A DNA stretch of 64,000 nt from contig JAIXWO010000013.1 of NCBI GenBank assembly GCA_027491235.1, positions 170,960 to 234,959 of the forward strand. Direction: 5' to 3'. Positions within the stretch are counted from its first letter, which is position 1; each line of letters starts with the position of its first letter. This document shows positions 8,480 to 17,424 of this stretch, piece after piece. The stretch is from Sphingomonadales bacterium. GTDB lineage: Bacteria; Pseudomonadota; Alphaproteobacteria; Sphingomonadales; Sphingomonadaceae. The translations under genes were made by a program, and so were the position numbers. The notes beneath the pieces are model-generated. The model had not been told where the DNA came from. It was given only the letters and a program-made list of their open reading frames with translations, and ran no database searches.

Positions 8480-9271
8480 TCAGGCGTCCATATCTAGCGA
8501 TAGGCTCTCGGTATGCCCGTCGATGGCTAACGCCTGACCCGAGATTCGCTGCCCGGCGGGCGAGGTGAGGAAGCGCACCATGCCCACGATATCGTCATTG
8601 GTCGCAAAGGCCCTGAGCGAGGACTGGCGCTTGTATTCGCGCTCCACCTCATCGACCGTCAGTCCGCGCGCTGCGGCATCCGCTGCGATGACCCGGTCGA
8701 TCCTTGGCCCTTCGACGCTTGCGGGGCACAGCGCGTTGGCGCGGATGCCTTCGGGGCCCAATTCCATCGCCAGCGTTTTCGTGAGACCTATCAGCGCCCA
8801 TTTGCTGGCCACATAAGGCCCCCGCAGCGGACAGCCCATCAGCCCGGCGTTGGAACTCATCGTGATGATTGAGCCGCCCGGTCCCTTGGCGCGCAGCAGA
8901 GGGATCGCGCGCCGCGTCATCAGGAACATGCCGCTGATATTGATATCAATGGTCCGCAGCCATGCGTCCACCGGCTGATCCTCCAGCCGCGCGGTCGGGC
9001 CGGATATGCCGGCGTTGTTGACGAGGAGATCGATGCCGGAAAGACCTGCGCGCGCCAGATCCGTCTCCACCGCATGGTAAAACGCTTCCACCGCCCCGGC
9101 GTCGCTCACATCGCAGGCATGGGCCAAGAGCGCCGGATCGGTCTGCGCCAGTGCAATCAGCGCAGTCTCATCGGAATCGCAGACATAGACTCGCCATCCG
9201 TCTGTGTTCAGGCCCCGGGCAATCGCAAGGCCAATACCGCTCGCAGCGGCGGAGATGATGGCAGTCTGCAT
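8480..9271 (-). CDS. Short-chain dehydrogenase/reductase (SDR)
   Basis: A 263-residue classical SDR with NNAG (LLVNNAGISG, near residue 87), catalytic Ser in ITMSSNAG and the YVASK Tyr-Lys pair. The cofactor loop reads SAAASGIG where the family normally has TGxxxGxG, so the first Gly is Ala; the fold is otherwise intact. Residues after GLPEG such as NALCPASVEGPRID fit the substrate loop. It lies 85 bases downstream of a flavoprotein gene on the same strand and converges on the regulator gene, 16 bases away. The substrate is unknown; proximity suggests, but does not prove, a part in the same catabolic pathway. Confidence 0.85.
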   Translation of the reverse strand: MQTAIISAAASGIGLAIARGLNTDGWRVYVCDSDETALIALAQTDPALLAHACDVSDAGAVEAFYHAVETDLARAGLSGIDLLVNNAGISGPTARLEDQPVDAWLRTIDINISGMFLMTRRAIPLLRAKGPGGSIITMSSNAGLMGCPLRGPYVASKWALIGLTKTLAMELGPEGIRANALCPASVEGPRIDRVIAADAAARGLTVDEVEREYKRQSSLRAFATNDDIVGMVRFLTSPAGQRISGQALAIDGHTESLSLDMDA

Positions 9272-9356
9272 GATGTCTCAGTGTCTTAGGCGCTTCGTGC
9301 AGATGTATTGCACCGGCCGGTGTTCCCGCGCAACCGGGCCGGGTTTGGCGATCCTA

Positions 9357-10691
9357 TCAGGCGGCGGTCTGCAAGGCCGGAGCGTGGCGACGCAAAGGGT
9401 CTCCGCCAATGCCACGCATGCCTTGAGCCGCAAGCGAGGCCACGACAACCGAATGGTCGAGCGCCTGAACCGGAAGCCCACCGGCCAGCGCCATCGCCGC
9501 AGCCGTGCCCGCCGCCTGACCCATAGCCATGCACTGCGGCATCCCGCGTACTGAGGCGAAGGCGGCCGGATCAGCACAGACCAGCCGACCAGCGAACAGC
9601 AGGTTCCCGATGCTTTCGGGCACCATCGCGCGGAAAGGGATGGTATAATAATCGCCCTCAGCCACAATCGCATCGTGGGTCATTTCCGTATCGCTGCGCA
9701 TCACATCATCGATGGGATTGTCGCAGCACACGATGCCGTCGGCCGGCTTTGCTCCGGCAGAAAGATCGCGGGCGAGAATGCGGTGTATGGCTTCAAGCTT
9801 GCGCGTCTCTCGCACGCCGACCGTTGGGCCCAATTCGCTCATGCGTGCCTGTTCAAAGCCCGGCGCGCTCTCGATCAGGAACCGCGCGAGCTGATGACAG
9901 CGCCGCCGCCCCTCTTGCGTCGCCTTTGCCACCTGCTGCGGATCTGTCCCGTCCACGCCGCGGATGTGGACCGAGTTGCAGAACACTGTGTCCCGGTGAA
10001 ACCCCTTCATCAGGTAGAGCTTGGCGAGGTCAGGATGCAGTCGCCCTTCAGCGATGCCTGCAGCGGCTTCCTTTGTGAAATAGGGATCGCCCTTGGCGAA
10101 GACCCGATCCCATGGGGCGTTCAGCATGGAGAAGGAGAGCGTGACCCCCATCATATTGCCGCGCCCGTCGCCGACCATGAACGGCACGCCCGCGCGGGCA
10201 GAGAGATCGCCATCGCCGGAGCAGTCGATGACCATACCGGTCTCAATCGTCATCGGCCCGGTCCGGTCGGTGCAGTCGATACGGCGGATGCGGCCCTCTT
10301 CAATCACGGGTGCTCCAGCAAACGTATTCAGATGCACATCGACGCCTGCATCCTCAAGCATCTGAAACATCGCAAAGACAGCGGCTTCATGATCATAGAT
10401 CACTTCATGCCCGAAGTTCTCAAGCGTCGAGGGACGGACCTCGGCCATGGGCGGCTGCATCGCACAGAGCTGGTCGGTCAGGTCGGCAAACACGCCGCCA
10501 ATGCTCCGACCGGTTGGATAGCCACCGCCCCACGGCATGCCGGGGCAAAACGCCATCACGCCGCCGATCTTGCTGGTCACCTCAACCAACCGGACGCGCG
10601 CGCCCTGCCGCGCCGCACCAATCGCCGCGCCAAACCCGGCAGTGCCCCCACCGATCACCAGAACATCCGTTGAAATATCGCGTTGCATCAA
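9357..10691 (-). CDS. FAD-dependent oxidoreductase
   Basis: A 444-residue flavoprotein of the FAD_oxidored type. The N-terminus has the dinucleotide motif VLVIGGGTAGFGAAIGAARQ, then VIDCSGDGDLSARAG near residue 155, and a C-terminal FAD-binding stretch, LLFAGRLVCADPAAFASVRG, with CMAMGQAAGTAAAMA. These are the marks of flavin oxidases and dehydrogenases related to fumarate-reductase/tricarballylate-type enzymes. It appears to form a two-gene unit with the SDR downstream. The substrate is not recognisable. The ATG at 10688 is an equally good start. It may feed or accompany the carnitine-type pathway to the left, but it is separated from it by the regulator gene. Confidence 0.8.
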   Translation of the reverse strand: MMQRDISTDVLVIGGGTAGFGAAIGAARQGARVRLVEVTSKIGGVMAFCPGMPWGGGYPTGRSIGGVFADLTDQLCAMQPPMAEVRPSTLENFGHEVIYDHEAAVFAMFQMLEDAGVDVHLNTFAGAPVIEEGRIRRIDCTDRTGPMTIETGMVIDCSGDGDLSARAGVPFMVGDGRGNMMGVTLSFSMLNAPWDRVFAKGDPYFTKEAAAGIAEGRLHPDLAKLYLMKGFHRDTVFCNSVHIRGVDGTDPQQVAKATQEGRRRCHQLARFLIESAPGFEQARMSELGPTVGVRETRKLEAIHRILARDLSAGAKPADGIVCCDNPIDDVMRSDTEMTHDAIVAEGDYYTIPFRAMVPESIGNLLFAGRLVCADPAAFASVRGMPQCMAMGQAAGTAAAMALAGGLPVQALDHSVVVASLAAQGMRGIGGDPLRRHAPALQTAA

Positions 10692-10877
10692 GTTCTTCTA
10701 ACCGATTGCCCGACAAACGCCACCTATCGTCCAATCAAATTCCCTGCTTGGAGATGTTTTACCGACCAGAATGGGTTCTCGATCCGGCAATGTGGTTCAT
10801 GGGACCCAAGTTCGATAGGCAGTAACAGCCCCAACGAACCACCCGACCGCAGTCTAATCTCTTAATTTTGTGAATTT

Positions 10878-10962
10878 TGGTGCCCCTGGCCGGACTCGAA
10901 CCAGCACTCCTTACGGAACTCGATTTTGAGTCGAGCGCGTCTACCAATTTCACCACAGGGGC
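10878..10962 (-). tRNA. tRNA-Leu (anticodon CAA)
   Basis: The minus strand folds as a class II tRNA: acceptor GCCCCTG pairs with CAGGGGC, the anticodon stem CTCGA/TCGAG encloses CTCAAAA (anticodon CAA), there is a long variable arm, and the T arm contains GGTTCGAGTCC. The 3' CCA is encoded (10878-10880). Length is 85 bases with CCA. Confidence 0.95.
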
Positions 10963-11010
10963 ATCTGGCGGAGCGCCTAGCGCAGCCGCGCTTTCGGTGC
11001 AAGCTTAGCC

Positions 11011-11451
11011 CTACAATCCGCTGACGCCGCGCGGATTGGGCCCGAAACGGTTGTCCATCGGCGTTCCCGGCAGCAGGAAAAGGATAACGAGCGCAACGAA
11101 GCCGACAAGAATGGCGCCCGACACAACCAGTTCCGCATTTGGCCGATTCTGCGCAGCAACCCAGCCAATATAGGGCAGATAGAGGAGCATCATCCACCAA
11201 CCAGACCGGTCACTGTCATGCAGGCGGCGCGCGCTCGTTGAAAGAAGTGGCAGAAGCGACAGAATGGAAATTGTGAGTTCCGCGGCGCCCATCCGGGCCG
11301 CGACAACCGTTCGCGTGCCATCCAGCGCATCAAAGAAATTGGCAGCAAGGACAACGACCGAATAAAGCAGGAAGAAGAACCAGAATTCCCGCCGGGTCGC
11401 CCGCCCGGTGAAATCGGCATATTTGCGGAACGGCGATGTCATCCAGTCCAT
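11011..11451 (-). CDS. DUF805 family membrane protein
   Basis: A 146-residue inner-membrane protein with about four hydrophobic segments. It shows the DUF805 signature: an N-terminal FTGRATRREFWFFFL followed later by ARRLHDSDRSGWWMML. Length is usual for the family, whose function is unknown. It stands alone between tRNA-Leu and comM, and its C-terminus ends in GTPMDNRFGPNP, also typical of the family. Confidence 0.88.
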   Translation of the reverse strand: MDWMTSPFRKYADFTGRATRREFWFFFLLYSVVVLAANFFDALDGTRTVVAARMGAAELTISILSLLPLLSTSARRLHDSDRSGWWMMLLYLPYIGWVAAQNRPNAELVVSGAILVGFVALVILFLLPGTPMDNRFGPNPRGVSGL

Positions 11452-11522
11452 GGTCGGAAGTGGCCCTCAAAAGTCTGCGACTTTGCTACCCTTAAAAGCG
11501 TTAAGACCGCAACCCATTGGCA

Positions 11523-13031
11523 TTAATTCCTAGGTGCCTGACGGCGATAGGAAAGCGCTTCGGCGATATGAATCCGTCCGACATGGTCGTTGCTGGCGAG
11601 GTCCGCAATCGTCCGCGCCACGCGCAGGATGCGGGTATAACCGCGCGCAGAAAGACGCATCGCCTCTGCCGCCTGTGCCAGCAGCTTGCGTCCGGCATCA
11701 TCGGGCGAACAGACCTCTGCCAACAGATCGCCGTCAACTTCGGCGTTGGCTCGAAACCCGGTTTGCGCATAGCGGTGGGTTTGCCTGTCCCGCGCGGCAC
11801 AAACCCGCGCGCGCACCTCCGCCGATCCTTCCGCTGGTGGCGGTAGGATAAGGTCGGCCGCGCTCACAGCGGCAACATCGACATGCAGATCAATGCGGTC
11901 CAGCATCGGACCGGAAACCTTGGCTTGATAGTCCGCCGCACAGCGCGGCGCGCGGGCACAGGCAAGCGACGCATCCCCCAGATGCCCGCAGCGGCACGGG
12001 TTCATCGCGGCGATCAACTGCACGCGTGCGGGAAAGGTGACATGGGCATTGGCGCGCGCCACGCTGACGGTGCCCGTTTCCAGCGGCTGCCGCAAAGAAT
12101 CGAGCACGACCCTTTGAAACTCGGGCAGTTCATCGAGAAAGAGTACGCCCAAATGGGCAAGGCTTACCTCTCCGGGCCGAACACGCAGCCCGCCACCGAC
12201 AAGGGCGGCCATTGATGCTGAATGGTGCGGAGACCGAAACGGCCGCTGCCGGACAAGGCGCCCGCCCTGCAACTCTCCTGCGACTGAGGCGACCATGGAT
12301 ACTTCCAGCGCCTCGGCTGCCGTAAGTTCAGGCAAAATGCCCGGAAGGCAGGCCGCCATCAGAGATTTGCCGGCACCCGGCGGGCCGCAAAACAAGAGGT
12401 TATGGCCGCCAGCGGCTGCAATCTCCAACGCGCGCTTGGCCGTTTCCTGGCCCTTTACCTGCGCCAAATCAGGACCAGGCGCATTGGCGTCGATCTGCCC
12501 CGGTGCAGGCGGGGAGATAATGGAGGTCCCTTTGAAATGGTTGAGAAGGGTCAACAGGTCCGGGGCGGCGATCACCTCAATTGTTCCAGCCCAAGCCGCC
12601 TCAGGCCCTTGTTCCGCGGGGCAAACCAGACCGAGTTGATACTGGGACGCATGGAGAGCCGCCAGCAGAACGCCGGGCGACGCTGTCACGCGGCCATCGA
12701 GACCCAATTCCCCGACAAAGAGATAGGAGGCCATCGTTTCTGGATCGACGATTCCCATGGCACCGAGCAGCGCCACAGCGATCGGCAAATCATAGTGCGA
12801 CCCTTCCTTTGGCAAATCCGCAGGAGATAGGTTCACAGTGATACGTTTCGGGGGGAGCGACAGGCCAATCGCGGCGATGGCCGCACGCACCCGCTCCCGG
12901 CTTTCGGCGACAGCCTTGTCAGGCAAGCCGACGACAATAAAGGCCGGAACTCCGGCCGCAACCTGGCACTGCACCTCTACGCTGCGCGCTTCCAATCCGA
13001 GGTAAGCGACCGTGCGGGCAATAGCGACCAT
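11523..13031 (-). CDS. comM: YifB/ComM family Mg-chelatase-like AAA+ ATPase
   Basis: A 502-residue protein of the ComM/YifB family. It has an N-terminal Lon-like/ChlI domain (VGLPDKAVAESRERVRAAI), an AAA+ core with Walker A GPPGAGKS at about residues 216-223 and FLDELPEF as Walker B, the family Cys stretch MNPCRCGH, and a C-terminal Mg-chelatase domain. In naturally competent bacteria ComM is a helicase that promotes branch migration of incoming DNA; in others its role is less clear. I chose the ATG at 13031 because family proteins start with a sequence like MVAIARTVAYLG; an ATG at 13055 would add eight residues. It is divergent from the gene at 13125. Confidence 0.92.
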   Translation of the reverse strand: MVAIARTVAYLGLEARSVEVQCQVAAGVPAFIVVGLPDKAVAESRERVRAAIAAIGLSLPPKRITVNLSPADLPKEGSHYDLPIAVALLGAMGIVDPETMASYLFVGELGLDGRVTASPGVLLAALHASQYQLGLVCPAEQGPEAAWAGTIEVIAAPDLLTLLNHFKGTSIISPPAPGQIDANAPGPDLAQVKGQETAKRALEIAAAGGHNLLFCGPPGAGKSLMAACLPGILPELTAAEALEVSMVASVAGELQGGRLVRQRPFRSPHHSASMAALVGGGLRVRPGEVSLAHLGVLFLDELPEFQRVVLDSLRQPLETGTVSVARANAHVTFPARVQLIAAMNPCRCGHLGDASLACARAPRCAADYQAKVSGPMLDRIDLHVDVAAVSAADLILPPPAEGSAEVRARVCAARDRQTHRYAQTGFRANAEVDGDLLAEVCSPDDAGRKLLAQAAEAMRLSARGYTRILRVARTIADLASNDHVGRIHIAEALSYRRQAPRN

Positions 13032-13124
13032 CCGTGAGTCCCGATCCTTAAACATCCGTTAACCAGTCGCCCGAAAGTGTTGGAAAGCTTCGGCAGTGCA
13101 TCTCCGTTTCGGGAGTTACTGACC

Positions 13125-13847
13125 ATGCCAAACAAACCTTCGACCCACGCTTTTCGCACTATAACTGCACTCATCAGCTTGTCGATACTTGCTGTTTCTG
13201 CGCCTGCGCAAGCAGATGATGGTAATGACCAAAGTTACACCACAATAGAATATGCGAATGTCATTGATTCGCGGTCGAATAATGTCGGATCAGCGATCCC
13301 GATAGAACGGCAAAAGACAAGCGCTCGTCGCGCGCATCGTTATGGACCATTTTACATCATCGATGAAAAGACAGTTGGCTTGGACAATGTGATCGACAGC
13401 ATGTCGCCCAACCGGTTCCGCGCGATGATGGCGGCCTGGCCCAATATCGACACGATCAAGATCATAGAGTGCCCCGGCACGGTGGACGACGAAGCCAACC
13501 TCGTTCTTGCCCGAATGATCCGGTCCGCCGGAATGCGGACCGTGGTGCCAAGCAACGGATCAGCAAGGTCAGGCGGGGTTGAACTGTTTTTGGCGGGTGC
13601 CGAACATCGCGCAGAACCGGGCGCGGAATTGGGCGTCCATAGCTGGATCGATGAGAATGGACGTCAGGCGAAAGACTATCCCCACAACGACCCCGTCCAT
13701 CAGGAATATATCCGCTATTACATCGACATGGGCTTTTCTCCTGACAAGGCGCGTGAATTTTATGCCTTCACCAACGCTGTTGCTCCGCATGATGGTATTC
13801 ACTTCATGACGCGGCAGGAACTCGCCCACTTCAACATCGCGAACTGA
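13125..13847 (+). CDS. Exported ClpP-like protein (COG3904 type)
   Basis: A 240-residue protein with an N-terminal signal peptide (cleavage probably after APAQA). The central part (IKIIECPGTVDDEANLVLAR, then SGGVELFLAG and PGAELGVHSW) resembles periplasmic ClpP/crotonase-fold proteins of COG3904, in which the Ser of an SGG-type turn is the candidate nucleophile. The ATG at 13125 follows GGGAG by nine bases. The C-terminal part is rich in Tyr, His and acidic residues (EYIRYYIDMGFSPDKAREFYAF). Its role is unknown; the fold suggests a periplasmic hydrolase or peptidase. It is transcribed away from comM. Confidence 0.75.
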   Translation: MPNKPSTHAFRTITALISLSILAVSAPAQADDGNDQSYTTIEYANVIDSRSNNVGSAIPIERQKTSARRAHRYGPFYIIDEKTVGLDNVIDSMSPNRFRAMMAAWPNIDTIKIIECPGTVDDEANLVLARMIRSAGMRTVVPSNGSARSGGVELFLAGAEHRAEPGAELGVHSWIDENGRQAKDYPHNDPVHQEYIRYYIDMGFSPDKAREFYAFTNAVAPHDGIHFMTRQELAHFNIAN

Positions 13848-13878
13848 CGCAGACACAATTCACCTTAGGAACGACACG

Positions 13879-14223
13879 TTGGCTCTTGCGGAGGCGAACA
13901 GAACCCACCACATGTCGGTCATGTCACTGCGCAGCCGTTGGAAATTGTTATTGCAGGTTCCCGCAGTCAGGCTGGTGATCCTGCTATTTGGCGGCTTGTG
14001 CATGATGTGTGCGCCGCTCGTTTCCCCGTTACCGGGCCCCGGTGGCGTTGTCCTGTTTGCGATCGGGCTTGGCCTTGTCCTTCAAACCTCTGCTTGGGCC
14101 CGACGGCGCTATGTCCGTTTCAAGCGACGCTACCCCCGACAGGGCGGTTGGACAGACTGGGGCCTGCAACGCAAGAGCCACAAAAGGCGTGAAGAGTTAA
14201 GGAAAAAGGCATCGGGCGATTGA
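13879..14223 (+). CDS. Small membrane protein, unknown function
   Basis: A 114-residue protein with two hydrophobic segments joined by the turn PLPGPGGVVLFAIGLG, followed by a strongly basic cytoplasmic tail (WARRRYVRFKRRYPRQ, KSHKRREELRKK). The PGPGG turn resembles small PGPGW-type membrane proteins. The TTG at 13879 has AGGA eight bases upstream; ATGs at 13912 or 13921 are alternatives without a good ribosome site. It ends just before a strong terminator and the rpmH block. No function can be assigned. Confidence 0.7.
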   Translation: MALAEANRTHHMSVMSLRSRWKLLLQVPAVRLVILLFGGLCMMCAPLVSPLPGPGGVVLFAIGLGLVLQTSAWARRRYVRFKRRYPRQGGWTDWGLQRKSHKRREELRKKASGD

Positions 14224-14261
14224 CTCTTGGCGATGATCCGCATAACGGACGCTGCATCAAG

Positions 14262-14286
14262 GCCGCCGCTTTCGGGGCGGCTTTTT
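14262..14286 (+). terminator. Rho-independent terminator upstream of rpmH
   Basis: GCCGCC at 14262-14267 pairs with GGCGGC at 14276-14281 across an eight-base loop and is followed by five T. It ends only about 30 bases before the rpmH start, so it either ends the upstream transcript or acts as a leader attenuator of the rpmH operon. Confidence 0.75.
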
Positions 14287-14316
14287 CATTTTGATTTGTT
14301 TTTGAGGGCATGAGCG

Positions 14317-14451
14317 ATGAAGCGCACCTTCCAGCCGAGCAACTTGGTTCGCGCACGGCGTCACGGTTTTCGGGCTCGCATGGCGACCGTCGGTGGCCGT
14401 GCAGTTATCCGGGGCCGTCGTGCTCGCGGTCGCAAGAAGCTGTCCGCCTGA
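14317..14451 (+). CDS. rpmH: 50S ribosomal protein L34
   Basis: A 44-residue protein starting [19 protein letters not shown] and ending [10 protein letters not shown], full length and unmistakable for L34 of the large ribosomal subunit. GAGGG lies eight bases ahead of its ATG, an ideal distance. It is the first gene of the rpmH-rnpA-yidD-yidC-yihA block. Another ATG (14310), in the rnpA frame, lies only four bases upstream of this start codon. Confidence 0.97.
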   Translation: MKRTFQPSNLVRARRHGFRARMATVGGRAVIRGRRARGRKKLSA

Positions 14452-14774
14452 TCACCCTGAATAAGCGGTCAGATTTTCTGGCCGCCAATTCTGGAAAACG
14501 GGCTGCCTTTGGCGGCCTCGTTTTGCTTGTCCGCGATCGGCAGGATGCCACCGCGCAGATTCGCGTGGGGTATACCGTCACCAAAAAAGTTGGCAACGCG
14601 GTCATCCGCAACCGGGTGAAGCGCCGTTTTCGGGAACTTGCCCGGGAGCTTCTGCCTGAGGCAGGAATCGCTGGGGCAGACCATGTGATCATCGGCCGCA
14701 ACAGTGCGGTTGAAAGGGACTTTGCCAAGCTCCGCAGTGACCTCGCCAAGGCTTTGGCGAAGGTTGCGGAATGA
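14448..14774 (+). CDS. rnpA: Ribonuclease P protein component
   Basis: The protein subunit of RNase P, which with the RNA subunit trims tRNA 5' ends. The conserved part begins [20 protein letters not shown] and contains the signature [23 protein letters not shown]. No ATG, GTG or TTG exists in frame near this N-terminus. I placed the start at the CTG at 14448, which overlaps the rpmH stop (CTGA) and matches where family proteins begin. The only in-frame ATG is at 14310, which would add 46 residues and cover all of rpmH. Its stop overlaps the yidD start (ATGA). The gene is certain; the start is not. Confidence 0.9.
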   Translation: MITLNKRSDFLAANSGKRAAFGGLVLLVRDRQDATAQIRVGYTVTKKVGNAVIRNRVKRRFRELARELLPEAGIAGADHVIIGRNSAVERDFAKLRSDLAKALAKVAE

Positions 14775-14983
14775 CCGCGCGGCTCCTCATCTGGCTCGCA
14801 AAAGCGTGGCAGTGGGGCCCATCTGCCATTTTACCCCCGACATGCAGGTATCAACCCTCCTGTTCGGCCTATGCAATTGAGGCCTTGGGGCGCTATGGCG
14901 CGCTCAAAGGAAGCTGGCTTTCCGTCCGTCGTATCTTGCGCTGCCACCCCTGGGGCGGCCAAGGCTATGATCCGGTGCCGTGA
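14771..14983 (+). CDS. yidD: Membrane protein insertion efficiency factor YidD
   Basis: A 70-residue protein with the family hallmarks [23 protein letters not shown] and [13 protein letters not shown], full length for YidD. The family assists YidC-dependent membrane protein insertion at the inner membrane. Its start overlaps the rnpA stop by four bases, and yidC follows after 18 bases, the standard order. Confidence 0.95.
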   Translation: MTARLLIWLAKAWQWGPSAILPPTCRYQPSCSAYAIEALGRYGALKGSWLSVRRILRCHPWGGQGYDPVP

Positions 14984-15001
14984 GTTTATTGGGGAATTGA
15001 G

Positions 15002-16735
15002 TTGAGCGAGAATCGCAACTTCGTGCTGGCCATCCTGCTGTCGGCGCTTGTCCTGTTTGGCTGGACCTATCTTGGCGAGAAGTTCTTCCCGCAGCCCAAG
15101 ACGCCGCCTGCGGCCACGCAGACCGCGCAATCCGCAGCAGCGGGCGTGCCGGCGGCGGCTGCCACGCCAGCGGTTTCTAAGCCACGCGACGTGAACGCTG
15201 TCCTGATCGAGAGCGGCCGCGTCACGATTGAAACGCCGAAGCTGAAAGGCTCAATCAGCCTGAAGGGCGCGCGTTTCGATGATCTGATTCTGCCACTCCA
15301 CACGCTGACGGTGAAGAAAGATTCGCCGCCGGTCCGCATCCTCTCCCCATTGGGTACCGAGCACAGCCAGTTTGCCGGTTTCGGTTGGACCGGAACCGGT
15401 GGCGCCTTCCCGGATGGCAACACCGTCTGGAAGGCAAGCGCCCCGAAGCTGACTCCGTCCTCTCCCGTCACGCTCAGTTGGGACAATGGTCAGGGACAGC
15501 TGTTCGAGATCAGGCTCTCGGTTGACGACGACTATATGTTCACGGTCGATCAGAGCATCGTGAACAAGGGCACCGGCCCCATCGCTGTCCGTCCTTTTGG
15601 CTATATCAACCGCGGCTTTGCAACGGTTGGCCAGTCGAGCGCACTCGCCGGACCACGCCATGACGTAGACAGCTGGACGATCCATGTCGGCCCTATCGGC
15701 ACGTTCAACAATGCGACCAATTACGACGTCAACTATCCAGACCTCGACGAACAACCCGCCGGCGAGCGCTTCAAATCAACCGGTGGCTGGCTCGGCTTTG
15801 GGGACACCTATTGGTTGACGGCCATGGCGCCGGCACAGACGGCCCATATGGACGCCGGATTCCGCAAGGGTGGCGGCGCCTATCAGGCCGACTTCGCACT
15901 CGACAACAATGTCGTCGCCCCCGGGCAGACCAACACGGTCAAAACCCACTTCTTCGCAGGCGCAAAGGAAGTGCCGGTACTCGATAACTATATGGACAAG
16001 CTTAGCATCCAACAGTTTGGGAACGCGATTGACTGGGGCTGGTTCAAGATGTTCGCAAAGCCGATCTTCTATCTGCTCGACGCCCTGTTCAAACTGGTGA
16101 AGAATTTCGGCGTTGCGATCATCCTGCTGACCTTGATCATCAAGCTGGCCATGTTCCCGATCGCCCAGCGCCAGTTCGCCTCTATGGCGGCGATGCGTGT
16201 CGTGCAACCGAAGGTGAAAGCCCTTCAGGAGCGTTACAAAGACGATAAGCCGAAGATGCAGCAGGCGATGATGGAGCTGTATCAGAAGGAAAAGATCAAC
16301 CCGATGGCGGGCTGCCTTCCCATCTTCATCCAGATCCCGGTCTTCTATGCCCTTTACAAGGTGCTGCTGCTGACCATCGAAATGCGACATCAGCCTTTCG
16401 CGCTCTGGATCAAGGATTTGTCCGCGCCAGATCCGCTCACCCCGGTCAATCTGTTCGGCCTGTTGCCCTTCACGCCGCCGTCGATCATCGCACTCGGCGT
16501 GCTGCCAATCCTACTTGGCATCACGATGTACATTCAGTTCAAGCTGAACCCGGCACCGGTTGATCCCGTCCAACAACAGGTCTTCTCCATCATGCCCTGG
16601 ATCATGATGTTCCTTATGGCCCCGTTCGCGGCCGGCTTGCAGCTTTACTGGGTGGTCAACAACCTGCTGACGATTGCCCAGCAGAAGTTCCTGTACAGCC
16701 GTCATCCGGGGATGAAGGAAAGCCCCGGCGCGTGA
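15002..16735 (+). CDS. yidC: Membrane protein insertase YidC
   Basis: A 577-residue insertase that inserts proteins into the inner membrane, alone or with SecYEG. It has an N-terminal anchor ([20 protein letters not shown]), an Ala/Pro-rich linker, a periplasmic beta-domain to about residue 350, and the conserved five-helix core ([20 protein letters not shown] onward, with [20 protein letters not shown] and [13 protein letters not shown]). The start is TTG at 15002, a few bases after GGGGA. The last four bases overlap the GTG start of yihA. Confidence 0.96.
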   Translation: MSENRNFVLAILLSALVLFGWTYLGEKFFPQPKTPPAATQTAQSAAAGVPAAAATPAVSKPRDVNAVLIESGRVTIETPKLKGSISLKGARFDDLILPLHTLTVKKDSPPVRILSPLGTEHSQFAGFGWTGTGGAFPDGNTVWKASAPKLTPSSPVTLSWDNGQGQLFEIRLSVDDDYMFTVDQSIVNKGTGPIAVRPFGYINRGFATVGQSSALAGPRHDVDSWTIHVGPIGTFNNATNYDVNYPDLDEQPAGERFKSTGGWLGFGDTYWLTAMAPAQTAHMDAGFRKGGGAYQADFALDNNVVAPGQTNTVKTHFFAGAKEVPVLDNYMDKLSIQQFGNAIDWGWFKMFAKPIFYLLDALFKLVKNFGVAIILLTLIIKLAMFPIAQRQFASMAAMRVVQPKVKALQERYKDDKPKMQQAMMELYQKEKINPMAGCLPIFIQIPVFYALYKVLLLTIEMRHQPFALWIKDLSAPDPLTPVNLFGLLPFTPPSIIALGVLPILLGITMYIQFKLNPAPVDPVQQQVFSIMPWIMMFLMAPFAAGLQLYWVVNNLLTIAQQKFLYSRHPGMKESPGA

Positions 16736-17370
16736 CGTTTACAGATGACCAGATCGAGACGGCCCGGAAGCTCTTTTCCGGGCCCATCGCCTTCCTCAAA
16801 TCCGCACCGGACCTAAAGTTCCTGCCGGATGCGAACGTGAACGAAGTCGCATTTGCGGGACGCTCCAATGTGGGCAAGTCCTCGCTGATCAATGCGCTCA
16901 CCAACCGCAACGCCTTGGCACGCACGTCCAACACGCCGGGCCGCACGCAAGAATTGAACTTCTTCGATGTTGGGGAGCCGCTGCAATTCCGACTGGTCGA
17001 CATGCCCGGCTATGGCTTCGCAGAAGCGCCGAAAGATATCGTCAAAAAATGGCGTTTTCTGGTGAATGACTATCTGCGCGGCCGTCAGGTGCTCAAGCGT
17101 GCGCTTGTCCTCATCGACAGCCGCCACGGCATCAAAGACGTCGATACTGACGTTATGGACATGCTGGATGCTGCGGCCGTCAGCTATCGCATCATCCTGA
17201 CCAAGGCCGACAAGATCAAGGCCAGCGCGCTCGCCGAAGTGACCCAGAAGACAGCGGAAGACGTCCGCAAGCGCCCTGCCGCACATCCCGACATCATCCA
17301 GACGTCGAGTGAAAAGGGCATGGGCCTGCCGGAACTGCGCGCGGCCGTGCTTGAGGCGATCAACACCTAG
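16732..17370 (+). CDS. yihA: Ribosome biogenesis GTPase YihA/EngB
   Basis: A 212-residue small GTPase needed for large-subunit assembly. The P-loop GRSNVGKSS lies at residues 43-51, the G2 region at [15 protein letters not shown]3 at [11 protein letters not shown] and G4 at TKADK. The start is GTG, overlapping the yidC stop by four bases (GTGA). It is the last gene of the rpmH block. Confidence 0.95.
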   Translation: MTFTDDQIETARKLFSGPIAFLKSAPDLKFLPDANVNEVAFAGRSNVGKSSLINALTNRNALARTSNTPGRTQELNFFDVGEPLQFRLVDMPGYGFAEAPKDIVKKWRFLVNDYLRGRQVLKRALVLIDSRHGIKDVDTDVMDMLDAAAVSYRIILTKADKIKASALAEVTQKTAEDVRKRPAAHPDIIQTSSEKGMGLPELRAAVLEAINT

Positions 17371-17424
17371 CTGCTTGCCGCTTCCGTCTCGACTTTGCAG
17401 CCAAGCATTGGTTATGACACGGGC

